A stretch of DNA of 64,000 nt from JBBROS01 sp965260995 (GTDB lineage: Bacteria; Pseudomonadota; Alphaproteobacteria; Acetobacterales; Acetobacteraceae), in the NCBI GenBank assembly GCA_965260995.1, contig CBDHCD010000002.1, positions 558,001-622,000 on the forward strand, in the 5' to 3' direction. Within the stretch, counting starts at the first letter, position 1; every line of letters starts with the position of its first letter. The translations under genes and the position numbers were made by a program. The notes beneath the pieces were generated by a model. It was not told the origin of the DNA. It ran no database searches and saw nothing but the letters and a program-made list of their open reading frames with translations. Below, in pieces: positions 33,653 to 42,660 of the stretch.

Positions 33653-36600
33653 CCCTCATCCTCCGCCGCCGACCATTCCGCCACCCGGGCCAACTGCGCG
33701 TAATCCGTGAACCGCGGCCGCGAACCGGGGTGCGGCTGCGATAGGTAGGGCTGCGCCGGGTCATCGAACTGCGCCACCAGCGCCGCCACCGCGTCCCGGG
33801 CGGTGGCGATCGCGTCCGCGACCTTCGCCGCCTCGCCCTTGCACAGCCGCGTTTCCGCCCCCGGCGTCGGGTCGCCGGTCAGCCGCCAGTACGCCAGGTC
33901 CGTCGCTACCCCCGCCAGCTCGGCCCCGAACGCCCCGGCCTCGGCCATCGCTCCTTCCAGCGGCAGTTGCGGCGCGAGCCCGTTCGCCACCTCGCCGCCG
34001 GTCGGCACCGTCCCGGTCTTGTAGTCCAGCAACGCCAGGCTGCCGTCCGGCCGCCGCTCGATCCGGTCCGCCCGCGCCCTGAGCCGGAACGGCAGGCCCG
34101 GCGCGGGCACCAGCCAGTCGCCCGGGGCCTCGACCCCCATCACCGCGTTCGGGCTGGCCATCCGCCGCGCCGCCTCCGTGTCCGCCACCCAGTCGGCGAT
34201 CCGCGCCAGCCGGGGCCGCCACCACGTCGCCAGCGCCGGCCGCAGCGCCTGGCCGGCCAGCCCGTCCTCGAACGCCGCCCGCAGCCGCCCGGCCGCGTCC
34301 GCCGGGTAGGTCGGCGGCAGCGCCTTGATCCAGGCGGCGATGGCCGCGTGCACCAGCTCGCCGAAGTCCGCGTTCTCCACCGGCTGCTCCAGGGGCGCCA
34401 GCGCCCGCAGCCGCAGCACGTGCCGGGCGTAGATCCCGTAAGGGTCGCGCAGCCAGGTCTCGACCTCCGTCACGCTGAGCCGGCGCGGCCGGGCCGCGAC
34501 CGGCGGGCACGGCCGGGGCGGGCGCACCGGGCGCGGCTCGCCGCCCGGCTGGTCGAGCTGCCGCGCCCACGCCGCCGCCGGGCTGCGCGGCAGCGCCGCC
34601 CCGTGCCCGGCCAGGAACGCTTCCAGCCGCACCAGCCACCGCGCCGGCACGCACGGCGCGCCGTCCCGCCGTTGCGGGCAAGACAGCACGACGTGCGGCG
34701 CGGCGCAGGCCAGCAACGCGAAGTCGTGCGCCATCTGCCCCACCGCCACCTCCGGCGACGCCAGCCCGGCGGCGCGGCGCATCGGCCGGCTCATCCACGG
34801 CCCCGGGTCGGACGACGGCGGCCACACCGCTTCGGCCAGGCTGCCCAGCACCACGGTGTCGAACGATTGCAGCCGCGCTTCCAGCAGCCCGAGGATCGAC
34901 ACCCGCGGGTGCTCGTGCCCGTCCCGCCCGCGCAGCGCCCGCCGGCTGCGCACCACCGCGCCTTCCAGGCTGGCGTCCAGCAGCCCCGGCAGCGTCCGCA
35001 CCGGCTGCGGCGGCAAGGCCGGCAGCGCGTCGAGCAGCGCAGCCAGGTGCGTCGCCAGCGCCTCGCCCTCCTCCAGCGCCCACAGCCGCTCCGCCCCCGC
35101 CCGCCCCGGCGTGTCGGCCGCCGCCTCCGCCGCCTCGATCAGCGCCCGCATCGCCGCCGCCGGGTCGGCGTCGCCCCGGCCCGCCAAGGCCAGCAGCGGC
35201 GCGAGCCGGGCCTCGATCCGGTCCACCAGGTCGGCCACGTTCGGGTCGTCCACGCCCGCCAGCGCCGCCCGCAGCCCGGCCACGCCCGGCGGCGGCCCGG
35301 GGCCGCGCAGGCACAGGACCTCCAGCCGCCGCGCCCGCCGCCGGCACGCCTCGGCCGGCAGGCCGAGGGCCATCAGCGGGTGCTTCAGCGCGCCCAGCAG
35401 CGCCACCGGCGACAGCCCGTCCGCCACCGCCTGCACCAGCAGCCGCAGGAACACGCCCGGCGGCGTTTCGGCCAGCGGCTCGCCGGCGCTGTCATCGACG
35501 ACGATGCCGAACCGCGACAGCTCCGCCGCCACCCGCGCCGCGAGCGCCCGGTCCGGCGTCACCAGCGCCGCCTGCGCCCCCGGCGTTTCCAGGGCCTGGC
35601 GCAGCACCAGCGCCACCGCCACCGCCTCCTCCTGCTGGTCCGCCGCTTCCAGCCGCTCCAGCCCGGCGACCACCGGCGCGTCCGGCGTTCGCCACGCCCC
35701 GAGCGCCCGCGCCGGCAGCAGCGACTGCCACATCGCGCGCGCCCGCCCGTCCGGGCACGACGCCGGCACCGGGACGCCCGGCCAGGGCCGCACGTCCGCG
35801 CGCGTCGCCCCCATCCGGCCCAGCAGCGCCCGCAGCCCGGCTTGCGGATGGCCCTCGTCCAGCGCGTCCCAGGTCTCGTCCGCCATCGCGAGGTCGAGGC
35901 CCGGCAGCACCACCCTGCCCTGTGGCAGCCGCGCCGCCGCCCGCATCAGCTCCGCCACCGCCTGGTTGCCGCCCGCGGCGCCGGCCACCACCACCGGATA
36001 GGACGGCGGCAACGCCTGCCACGACGCCGCCTGCGCCCGCAGCAGCGCGACCCCGCGCGCCGCCGCGTCGATCTTGCCCGCCTCCGCCAGCCAGGCCGGC
36101 CAATGCGCGGTGACGATGCGCAGGAATTGCAGCGTCTTGGCCCAGTGCGCCGCGAAGCCGTCCTCCACCAGCCCCGGCAGCGCCTGCTCCAGGGACACCC
36201 CCTCGCGGTAGGCCTCGTCCAGCAGCCGCGCCAGTTCCGCCGCCAGCCGCCAGGCCTGGTCGGCCGTCGCCGGCGCGCCGAAGCGGCGTTCGAGCGCCAT
36301 CACCAGCCGGGTCAGCGCCGCCAGCCGCTCCGCCTCGGCCACCGCCGGCGGCAGGTCGAGCGCCCCTTCCAGCGCCAGCGGGGCCTCGTCGAGCGCTCCC
36401 AGCGCCACGATGCGCGGCAGCAGCAGCGGCCGCCCGCCCGCCGCGCGCAGGAACGCGTCCGTCAACGCCCGCGCCGCCCGCCGGGTCGGCAGCATGATCA
36501 GCCCGTCCGCCTGTTGCAGCGGGTCGCCGCCGCGCCCGAGCCACCAAGCCGCCAACGCATGAAGGAACGGCGCGCCGGGCGCGATGGTGAACAGGTTCAA
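33649..36600 (-). CDS. addB: Double-strand break repair subunit AddB
   Basis: 983 residues, the normal size of the alphaproteobacterial AddB. No ATG exists near the expected start; a TTG at 36600 overlaps the TGA of tsaE (TTGA) and gives LNLFTIAPGAPFLHALAAWW, the conserved N-terminus. The front half is a helicase-like fold without a good Walker A. The C-terminal nuclease has FGELVHAAIAAWI, the catalytic LALLDYKTGTVP and PQLPLEGAMAEAGAF. It works with AddA on chromosomal breaks. The four-cysteine iron-sulfur cluster of Bacillus AddB is not obvious here, as expected for the alphaproteobacterial group. Confidence 0.95.
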   Translation of the reverse strand: MNLFTIAPGAPFLHALAAWWLGRGGDPLQQADGLIMLPTRRAARALTDAFLRAAGGRPLLLPRIVALGALDEAPLALEGALDLPPAVAEAERLAALTRLVMALERRFGAPATADQAWRLAAELARLLDEAYREGVSLEQALPGLVEDGFAAHWAKTLQFLRIVTAHWPAWLAEAGKIDAAARGVALLRAQAASWQALPPSYPVVVAGAAGGNQAVAELMRAAARLPQGRVVLPGLDLAMADETWDALDEGHPQAGLRALLGRMGATRADVRPWPGVPVPASCPDGRARAMWQSLLPARALGAWRTPDAPVVAGLERLEAADQQEEAVAVALVLRQALETPGAQAALVTPDRALAARVAAELSRFGIVVDDSAGEPLAETPPGVFLRLLVQAVADGLSPVALLGALKHPLMALGLPAEACRRRARRLEVLCLRGPGPPPGVAGLRAALAGVDDPNVADLVDRIEARLAPLLALAGRGDADPAAAMRALIEAAEAAADTPGRAGAERLWALEEGEALATHLAALLDALPALPPQPVRTLPGLLDASLEGAVVRSRRALRGRDGHEHPRVSILGLLEARLQSFDTVVLGSLAEAVWPPSSDPGPWMSRPMRRAAGLASPEVAVGQMAHDFALLACAAPHVVLSCPQRRDGAPCVPARWLVRLEAFLAGHGAALPRSPAAAWARQLDQPGGEPRPVRPPRPCPPVAARPRRLSVTEVETWLRDPYGIYARHVLRLRALAPLEQPVENADFGELVHAAIAAWIKALPPTYPADAAGRLRAAFEDGLAGQALRPALATWWRPRLARIADWVADTEAARRMASPNAVMGVEAPGDWLVPAPGLPFRLRARADRIERRPDGSLALLDYKTGTVPTGGEVANGLAPQLPLEGAMAEAGAFGAELAGVATDLAYWRLTGDPTPGAETRLCKGEAAKVADAIATARDAVAALVAQFDDPAQPYLSQPHPGSRPRFTDYAQLARVAEWSAAEDEG

Positions 36601-37037
36601 AGCCGCCCTTCCCAGCCGCTCAGCCGCACCCGCCGCGCGCCGTCCGCCCCATCCTGCGCGCCGGCGTGGGCCAAGCCGACCATCAAGGCGTCGCCGGGCC
36701 GGAGCGCCCCGAGCCGCTCCGGCCACTCGACCAGGGCCGCGTCGCCTTCGTCCCACCCCAGCTCGCGCAGCGCCGCCGGCCCGTCGAGCCGCCACAGGTC
36801 GAAGTGCTGCACCAGCCCGAGCGGCGTGTCGTATCCCTGCACCAAGGTGTAGGTCGGGCTCGGCACCTCGAGCGCCGGGTCGCCGGTCAGCGCGCGCAGC
36901 AGCGCCCGGGCCAGCACGCTCTTGCCGGCCCCGAGCGGGCCTTGCAGCAGGATGGTGTCGCCCCGGCGCATCAAGCCGGCCAGCCTCGCCCCGAGCGCCT
37001 CGGTGGCGGCGAGGTCGGGGAGCAATGTATCGGGCAT
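36597..37037 (-). CDS. tsaE: tRNA threonylcarbamoyladenosine synthesis ATPase TsaE
   Basis: 146 residues from ATG 37037 (MPDTLLPDLAATEALG); an ATG 12 codons upstream is weaker. Walker A is LQGPLGAGKSVLARALLRAL, followed by the family signatures PSPTYTLVQGY and HFDLWRLDGP and DAALVEWPERLG. With TsaB and TsaD it makes the t6A modification of tRNA in the cytoplasm. It begins the operon tsaE-addB-addA-trxA. Confidence 0.96.
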   Translation of the reverse strand: MPDTLLPDLAATEALGARLAGLMRRGDTILLQGPLGAGKSVLARALLRALTGDPALEVPSPTYTLVQGYDTPLGLVQHFDLWRLDGPAALRELGWDEGDAALVEWPERLGALRPGDALMVGLAHAGAQDGADGARRVRLSGWEGRL

Positions 37038-37146
37038 CGAATCGAGTGTGCCAGGATTCCGGCCCGGCGGCAAACGGAGGCCCGCCCCTGAACGCCATCC
37101 GAAGCGGCAACCTTGCGCGCCCGGCAGGAACCGCTAGGTAGGCCAG

Positions 37147-38166
37147 ATGCCGGACCAGATCGACACCGACGTCGCCATCATCGGCGCCGGCCCCGTGGGC
37201 CTCTTCGCCGCCTTCGAGTGCGGGATGCTGAAGCTGCGCGCCTGCCTGATCGACGCGCTGGACGAAGTGGGCGGCCAATGCGCCGCCCTCTATCCCGAGA
37301 AGCCGATCTACGACATCCCGGCCCACCCCGCCATCGCCGCCGGGCACCTGATCGGCAACCTGGAAGCGCAGATCGCCCCGTTCGCCGTGCCGCGCCTGCT
37401 CGGCCGCCGGGTCGACCACCTGTCGGGCGTCGCTGGCGGCTTCACCCTCGGCACCGACCGCGGCGACGCCGTCCGTTGCAAGGCGGTGCTGCTCGCCGCC
37501 GGCGCGGGCGCGTTCGGCCCCAACCGCCCGCCGCTCGACGGCATCCGAGCCTACGAGGCGGCCGGCGCGGTGCAGTACCTGGTCAAGCGGCGGGAGGACT
37601 TCCGCGGCCGGCGCGTGGTGATCGCCGGCGGCGGCGACTCCGCGGTCGATTGGGCGCTCTCGCTCAAGGACGTGGCCGAGAAGATCTACGTCGTCCACCG
37701 CCGCGCCAAGTTCCGCGCCGCCCCCGAGACCTGCGGCCAGCTCGACGCCGCCGCCGCGCGCGGCGAGGTCGAGATGGTGACCCCGTACCAGCTCCACGCC
37801 CTGCACGGCGAGGGGGGCGCGCTGCGCGAGGTCGAGGTCGCCGACCTGTCGGGCGGGACCCGCCGCCTCGGCGCGGACCGCCTGCTGCCGTTCTTCGGCC
37901 TGTCGATGGACCTCGGCCCGATCGCCGGCTGGGGCCTCGACCTCCAGCACAGCCACGTCCACGTCGCCCCCGCCACCTGCGAGACCTCCGTGCCCGGCGT
38001 GTTCGCCATCGGCGACGTCGCGTCCTACCCCGGCAAGCTCAAGCTCATCCTGCAGGGCTTCAGCGAGGGGGCGATGGCGGCGCACGCCATCCACCCCATC
38101 GTCCACCCCGGCACCGCGCTGCACTTCGAGTACAGCACCAGCAAGGGCGTCTCGGCCGTCGCCTGA
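37147..38166 (+). CDS. Ferredoxin-NADP reductase, thioredoxin-reductase type
   Basis: 339 residues. The FAD site VAIIGAGPVGLFAAFECGML at about 9-28 and NADPH site VVIAGGGDSAVDWALSL are present, plus EVGGQCAALYPEKPIYDIP, the hallmark that separates this FNR group from thioredoxin reductases; the redox CxxC is absent. The tail GDVASYPGKLKLILQGFSEG carries the second FAD contact. It reduces ferredoxin from NADPH in the cytoplasm. The gene is divergent from tsaE and its stop overlaps the ATG of an ABC ATPase (ATGA at 38163-38167 region), so it heads an operon with an exporter. Confidence 0.95.
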   Translation: MPDQIDTDVAIIGAGPVGLFAAFECGMLKLRACLIDALDEVGGQCAALYPEKPIYDIPAHPAIAAGHLIGNLEAQIAPFAVPRLLGRRVDHLSGVAGGFTLGTDRGDAVRCKAVLLAAGAGAFGPNRPPLDGIRAYEAAGAVQYLVKRREDFRGRRVVIAGGGDSAVDWALSLKDVAEKIYVVHRRAKFRAAPETCGQLDAAAARGEVEMVTPYQLHALHGEGGALREVEVADLSGGTRRLGADRLLPFFGLSMDLGPIAGWGLDLQHSHVHVAPATCETSVPGVFAIGDVASYPGKLKLILQGFSEGAMAAHAIHPIVHPGTALHFEYSTSKGVSAVA

Positions 38167-39044
38167 TGGATGCCGCCCCCCTCGACGCTCCTGGGCCCGA
38201 CGCTTCCGGCCCCAACGCCTCTGGCCCCAACGCTTCCGGCCCGGGCGCTCGCAACGCGGTCGTCGCCGAAGGGCTGACCAAGCGCTACGGCGACGTGCTC
38301 GCGGTGGACGGCCTCTCCTTCGTCGTGCCGCGCGGCGGCACCCTCGGCCTGCTCGGCGGCAACGGCGCGGGCAAGACCACCACCATCTCCATGCTGCTCG
38401 GCGTGCTGCTGCCGAGCGAGGGGCGCATCCGCGTGCTGGGCCACGACATGGCCTCCGACCGTTACGCCGCCCTCGCCCGCATGAACTTCTCGTCGCCCTA
38501 CATCGCGCTGCCCGCCAAGCTCAGCGTGCGCGAGAACCTGCGCTGCTACGGCCACCTCTACGGCGTCCCCCGCCTGGAGCGCCGCATCGCCGACCTGGCC
38601 GAACAGCTCGACCTGCACCCCCTCCTCGACCGCCCGGCCGGCCAGCTCTCGGCCGGGCAGAAGACGCGGGTGGCGTTGGCCAAGTCGTTGATCAACCGCC
38701 CGGACGTGCTGCTGCTCGACGAGCCGACCGCCAGCCTCGACCCCGACACCGGCGACATGGTCCGCACCTGGCTCGAACGCTACCGGGCCGAGAGCGGCTG
38801 CGCCATCCTGCTCGCCAGCCACAACATGGCCGAGGTCGAGCGCCTGTGCGACGACGTGCTGATGCTCAAGCAAGGCCGCGTCGTGGACCAGGGCGCTCCC
38901 GCCGCGTTGCTCGACCGCTACGGCCGCGACGACCTGGAGCAGGTGTTCCTCGACATCGCCCGCGACCGCCACGCCCCGTCCCCGGGGGCGGCCATCGACC
39001 CGGTCCCCGTGCCCCGGCCGCGAGAGGCCAGCCCCGCCCCATGA
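38166..39044 (+). CDS. ABC-2 type exporter ATP-binding protein
   Basis: 292 residues. The first 30 residues are a low-complexity repeat (GPDASGPNASGPNASGPG) encoded by imperfect 15-base repeats. Then a standard ATPase: Walker A LLGGNGAGKTTTISML, signature LSAGQKTRVALAKSL, Walker B DVLLLDEPTASLD and H loop LLASHNMAEV. The partner permease starts in its stop codon. The substrate is unknown; the type includes drug, lipid and polymer exporters. Confidence 0.92.
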   Translation: MDAAPLDAPGPDASGPNASGPNASGPGARNAVVAEGLTKRYGDVLAVDGLSFVVPRGGTLGLLGGNGAGKTTTISMLLGVLLPSEGRIRVLGHDMASDRYAALARMNFSSPYIALPAKLSVRENLRCYGHLYGVPRLERRIADLAEQLDLHPLLDRPAGQLSAGQKTRVALAKSLINRPDVLLLDEPTASLDPDTGDMVRTWLERYRAESGCAILLASHNMAEVERLCDDVLMLKQGRVVDQGAPAALLDRYGRDDLEQVFLDIARDRHAPSPGAAIDPVPVPRPREASPAP

Positions 39045-39862
39045 GCCTGCGCCGCATCTGGGGCATGATCTACCGCCACCTCTGCCTCATCCGCCGCTCC
39101 GGCCCGCGCGCGCTGGAGCTGGTCTATTGGCCGACCTTGCAGATGTGCATCTGGGGCTTCACCACCAGCTACCTCGTCTCCCGCGGCGGCATTGCTGGCG
39201 ACGACGCGGGCGGCGCGGCGGCGGCGGCGGCCATCGCCGGCGGCGCGTTGCTCGGCGGCGTGCTGCTGTGGGAGGTGACGCTGCGCAGCCAGATGGGCGT
39301 CGCCATCACCTTCCTGGAGGAGCTGTGGTCACGCAACCTCGGCCACATCTTCGTCAGCCCGATCCGCCCCTGGGAGCTGCTGGCGGCGCAGCTCTTCATC
39401 TCCTTCCTGCGCACCCTGATCGGCGTGCTCCCGGCCATCGGCCTCGCCTGGCTGCTCTACGCCTTCGACCTGTTCGCCCTCGGCCCCGTGCTGCTGCTGT
39501 TCTTCGCCAACCTCATGGTCATGGGCTGGTGGATCGCGCTCGGCGTCGTCAGCTTGATCCTGCGCCACGGCCTCGGGGCCGAGATGCTGGCCTGGTCGGT
39601 GACGTTCGGCCTCGCCCCGCTGTCGGCCGTGTTCTACCCGGTCAGCGTCCTGCCCGCCGCGATCCAGCCGATCGCCCTCGCGTTGCCGGCGACGCACGTG
39701 TTCGAAGGCATGCGCGCCGCCCTGCAAGGCACGGTGCGGTGGGACCACCTGGCCGCCGCCGCCGCGCTCAACATCGCGTGGGCCGCGGCGGCGGCCCTGT
39801 TGTTCGCCTGGCAGTTCCGCCAGGCGCGGGCGCGCGGCGCGCTGCTCAACCTGGGCGAGTGA
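39041..39862 (+). CDS. ABC-2 type exporter permease
   Basis: 273 residues with six membrane helices and an N-terminal amphipathic start (MSLRRIWGMIYRHLCLIRRS). The loop SRNLGHIFVSPIRPWELLAAQ matches the ABC2_membrane family. ATG 39041 overlaps the ATPase stop (ATGA). A Nod-J/DrrB-type lipid or polymer exporter is the nearest description. Confidence 0.88.
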   Translation: MSLRRIWGMIYRHLCLIRRSGPRALELVYWPTLQMCIWGFTTSYLVSRGGIAGDDAGGAAAAAAIAGGALLGGVLLWEVTLRSQMGVAITFLEELWSRNLGHIFVSPIRPWELLAAQLFISFLRTLIGVLPAIGLAWLLYAFDLFALGPVLLLFFANLMVMGWWIALGVVSLILRHGLGAEMLAWSVTFGLAPLSAVFYPVSVLPAAIQPIALALPATHVFEGMRAALQGTVRWDHLAAAAALNIAWAAAAALLFAWQFRQARARGALLNLGE

Positions 39863-39876
39863 GGGCTTTTGGGGGA

Positions 39877-40497
39877 ATGATGGAGACCCGTTTCTGGCTG
39901 ATCCGGCACGCGCTCGTGTCCGAGAACGAGCGCGCCCGCCTCTACGGCGTCATGGACGTCTCGCTCTGCCCCGACACGCTGGTGGCGCAAGCGCCGCAGT
40001 ACACGGCGCTCGCCGCCCGGCTGCCGCGCCCCGCCGCCTGGGCCTGCACCCCGCTCAGCCGCACCCGCCGCACCGCGGAAGCGCTGTTCGCCGCCGGCTA
40101 CCCGGCCCAGGACCTCGCGGTGGTCCCCGACCTCATCGAGCAGAACCTCGGCGACTACCAGGGCCTCGCCCACGCCGACCTGCCCGCCCGGCTGGCCGCG
40201 CCGGCGCACCCGTTCTGGCCCTTGTCCGCCAGCGAAGTCCCCCCCGGCGGCGAGAGCATGGAGCAGGTCCTCCTGCGCGTCGGCCGGGCGCTCGACCGGC
40301 TGGCCGACGCGCACGCCGGGCAGGACGTGGTCATCGTCAGCCACGGCGGCACCATCCGCGCCGCCGTCGCCCACGCCCTCGGGGCCGACGCCGGGCAGGC
40401 GCTGCACTTCTCGATCCACAACATCTCGCTCACCCGGCTTGACCGGACGCCGGACGGCTGGCGCGTCGGCTGCGTCAACGAGTGGCCAGGGGTGTAG
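39877..40497 (+). CDS. Histidine phosphatase (phosphoglycerate-mutase family)
   Basis: 206 residues. The catalytic RHG-type motif is WLIRHALVSENE at about 7-18 (RHA instead of RHG), with the second histidine in VVIVSHGGTIRAAVAHAL and the acid E in GDYQGL/GGESMEQ. Members of this small group include alpha-ribazole phosphatases and general phosphatases. It follows the exporter permease by 14 bases and ends the operon. Confidence 0.9.
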   Translation: MMETRFWLIRHALVSENERARLYGVMDVSLCPDTLVAQAPQYTALAARLPRPAAWACTPLSRTRRTAEALFAAGYPAQDLAVVPDLIEQNLGDYQGLAHADLPARLAAPAHPFWPLSASEVPPGGESMEQVLLRVGRALDRLADAHAGQDVVIVSHGGTIRAAVAHALGADAGQALHFSIHNISLTRLDRTPDGWRVGCVNEWPGV

Positions 40498-40547
40498 GGC
40501 CGCCGCCGCCCCGCAGAACCCGGAACAGGCGCGGGGCGACGCCAGCC

Positions 40548-42488
40548 TTACGGCCCGATCGCCCCGAGCTTCGCCAGCGTCCCCGCCCGCGCCGCCTCCA
40601 CCGCCGCGTCCGCGTCCCGCGGCAGCAGCAGCCGGCTCGCCACCAGGTCGTCCGCCGCCGCCCGCACCGCCGACACGTAGGCCCCAGCCGTCGGGTACAG
40701 CCGGTCGAGCGGCGGCCGCGGATCGCCGGCGGCCGGGTGCGCCGGCAGCGGCACCACCCCACCCGCCTGGGTGCAGAGCGCCTGCGGCCCGTCCGACCCG
40801 GCCGCCGGGTTCCAGCCGGTGTAGGTGGCGCGCGGCGCGGCGATGATCGGCAGGCGCAGGCCCGCCGCCGCGTTCGCGTCCCGCCCGACCAGGGGCACGA
40901 ACAGCGGGTAGTCGCCGCGCACCTCGGGGCCGTCGGCGGTCTGCTCGATCCAGTGCGCCCGCACCAGCTGCGCCGCGTAGGGCAACCCAGGGATCGCCGG
41001 GTAGGCGCCCTCGGCCGGCACCAGCGTCCCTTGCGCCCGCGACGGGTAGCGGCTCTCGGGCGGCGGCGTGCCGTCCTCGACCCAGGCCCGCATGGCGGTG
41101 AGCAGCGCGCGGAAGGCCGGGCCGCCGGAGTTGGGGTTGAGCGGCATCCGGCACGCGTCCGTGCGCCGGGCCACCGCGTCCCAGGGGTTGGCGTGCGGCG
41201 TGCCGGCCAGCATGTAGAGCCGCACGTTGCCGGGCATCTCGACCGGGCGGCCCTCGCTGTCCGTCACCAGCAGGCTGGCCTTGGAGCCCCAGAACTCGAA
41301 CTCGCTGTCGATCTGCATGACCCGCGGGCAGGTGTTGGACAGGCCGCAGCGCAGCAGCAGCCCGTCCCGCCGGCCGCTCACGGCGTCGTCCAGCACCGGG
41401 TAGGTGAACGGAAACTGCAGCACGGGATACAGCCGGTCGAACTCCGGCCCCGGGTTGCGCCCGGGCTGGGCGAAGCGGGCGTTGGTGAAGCTGCGCCGCG
41501 CCCCGGGGATGATCGGCATCAGCCCCTCGAACACCAGGCGGCCCCGCTCGTCCTCGTTCATCCCGAAGTAGAGCGCGTCGCGCAGCACCCGGCCCGACTG
41601 CGAGATGCCGAGTGCGATGGCGCGGTGGATGCCGCTCTGGCCGCCGCTGGCGAGCGGGTTGGCGCCGCTGCCGTCGCGGCGCAGGAACGCCGCCACGTCG
41701 CGGATCGCCGCCAGCCCCATGCCCATCACCTTCGGGTCGCGCGCGGTGTAGCTGAAGTCGTAGAGCGCCCCCGGCGGCGCGCCCTCGGGCGGGGTGATCT
41801 CGACCGTCCGCGGGTCGAGGAAGCGGTAGGCCAGGCCCGGCGGCGTCTGCTTCGGCGCGTCGGCGCTGGCGCGCATCAGCAACGCGGCCTCCGCCGGCTC
41901 GGCCGCCGGGTAGGACAACGCCGCCCGCTGCGGCCCCGTCTTGCCGGCGAAGCTGAACTCCTCGCGCGAGCGCCCGGTGACGCCCGGCGCCGTCGGCACG
42001 TCGAGGCCGAGGCCGGCGGCCGGCGCGTCCGCCTGCCACCCGGCCCAGACGAGCGTGTAGCCCTGTTCCAGCAGGAAGCCGTTGCCGGCGTCCTCCGCCT
42101 GTTCGAGCCGGATGCCGGCGGCGGTGTCGGTGTCCTGCAGCCAACTGGTCATCAGTTGCCGGCCGCGGTTCAGCACCTCGAACAGCAGGATGCCGTTGGG
42201 ATGCTCGGGGCGCAGGATCACGACCCCGGTCGTGGCCCCCACCCGCCCCTGCCCGTTGCGCGGCGCGCGGCCAAGGTCCTGGATCACCGCGTCGCGCGGG
42301 TCGGCCGGGTCGAGCGCGATGCTGGCCCGGCCCATGATCTTCTCCGCCTGCCCGGCCGCGCCGAAGCTGCGCGCCCCGAGCGCCCCCGGCTCGCGCGACT
42401 GCACCTCGAACCGCGTCACCTCGGCGCGGAGCGGCCCTGCCGCCGCGAGCAAGCCGAGCAGGGCCAAGGCTGGGGTGCGGATGGTCAT
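40548..42488 (-). CDS. Secreted alpha/beta hydrolase, PF20091 (Abhydrolase_10) type
   Basis: 646 residues from ATG 42488 with a signal peptide (PALALLGLLAAAGPLRAE). The domain shows GVVILRPEHPNGILLFEVLN near the start, the nucleophile elbow GISQSGRVLRDALYFGMNED and HANPWDAVARRTDACR towards the end. This family is annotated as alpha/beta hydrolase-domain proteins of unknown substrate and is usually periplasmic or outer-surface. The GISQSGR serine is the likely nucleophile. It is divergent from metY. Confidence 0.85.
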   Translation of the reverse strand: MTIRTPALALLGLLAAAGPLRAEVTRFEVQSREPGALGARSFGAAGQAEKIMGRASIALDPADPRDAVIQDLGRAPRNGQGRVGATTGVVILRPEHPNGILLFEVLNRGRQLMTSWLQDTDTAAGIRLEQAEDAGNGFLLEQGYTLVWAGWQADAPAAGLGLDVPTAPGVTGRSREEFSFAGKTGPQRAALSYPAAEPAEAALLMRASADAPKQTPPGLAYRFLDPRTVEITPPEGAPPGALYDFSYTARDPKVMGMGLAAIRDVAAFLRRDGSGANPLASGGQSGIHRAIALGISQSGRVLRDALYFGMNEDERGRLVFEGLMPIIPGARRSFTNARFAQPGRNPGPEFDRLYPVLQFPFTYPVLDDAVSGRRDGLLLRCGLSNTCPRVMQIDSEFEFWGSKASLLVTDSEGRPVEMPGNVRLYMLAGTPHANPWDAVARRTDACRMPLNPNSGGPAFRALLTAMRAWVEDGTPPPESRYPSRAQGTLVPAEGAYPAIPGLPYAAQLVRAHWIEQTADGPEVRGDYPLFVPLVGRDANAAAGLRLPIIAAPRATYTGWNPAAGSDGPQALCTQAGGVVPLPAHPAAGDPRPPLDRLYPTAGAYVSAVRAAADDLVASRLLLPRDADAAVEAARAGTLAKLGAIGP

Positions 42489-42561
42489 GGCGTCCCTCCC
42501 GTCGTTGTTGGTTGGTCGGGAGCTTAAGCGCCGCCGGGCCGCCGTGCCAGGGTGGCATGCT

Positions 42562-42594
42562 CCAGGGCGGCGTGAACCCCAGGGCGGCGTAACC
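42562..42594. promoter_or_regulatory. Tandem direct repeat before metY
   Basis: Ccagggcggcgtgaacc (42562-42578) is followed at once by ccagggcggcgtaacc (42579-42594). The pair lies 67 bases before the metY start and in the shared upstream region with the hydrolase gene, where an operator could sit. I looked for SAM-type riboswitch features here and did not find a convincing one. Confidence 0.4.
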
Positions 42595-42660
42595 TCCTGG
42601 CGGTGGCCACCGAATGCCCGCTGGGATAGACTGACCGCCAACACGAGGGAGCAGACCGCC

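Noticed and set aside
30170..33703. Plus-strand open frame of 1177 residues over addA
   Set aside because: It is the antisense shadow of addA; composition is dominated by R, P, Q and H with no domain, while the minus strand carries all helicase and nuclease motifs.
36601..38124. Upstream extension of the addB frame
   Set aside because: It runs antisense to tsaE and FNR in another frame; the conserved AddB N-terminus begins at 36600.
42489..42660. SAM-type riboswitch upstream of metY
   Set aside because: No match to the SAM-II or other SAM riboswitch core could be seen; only a direct repeat is supported.
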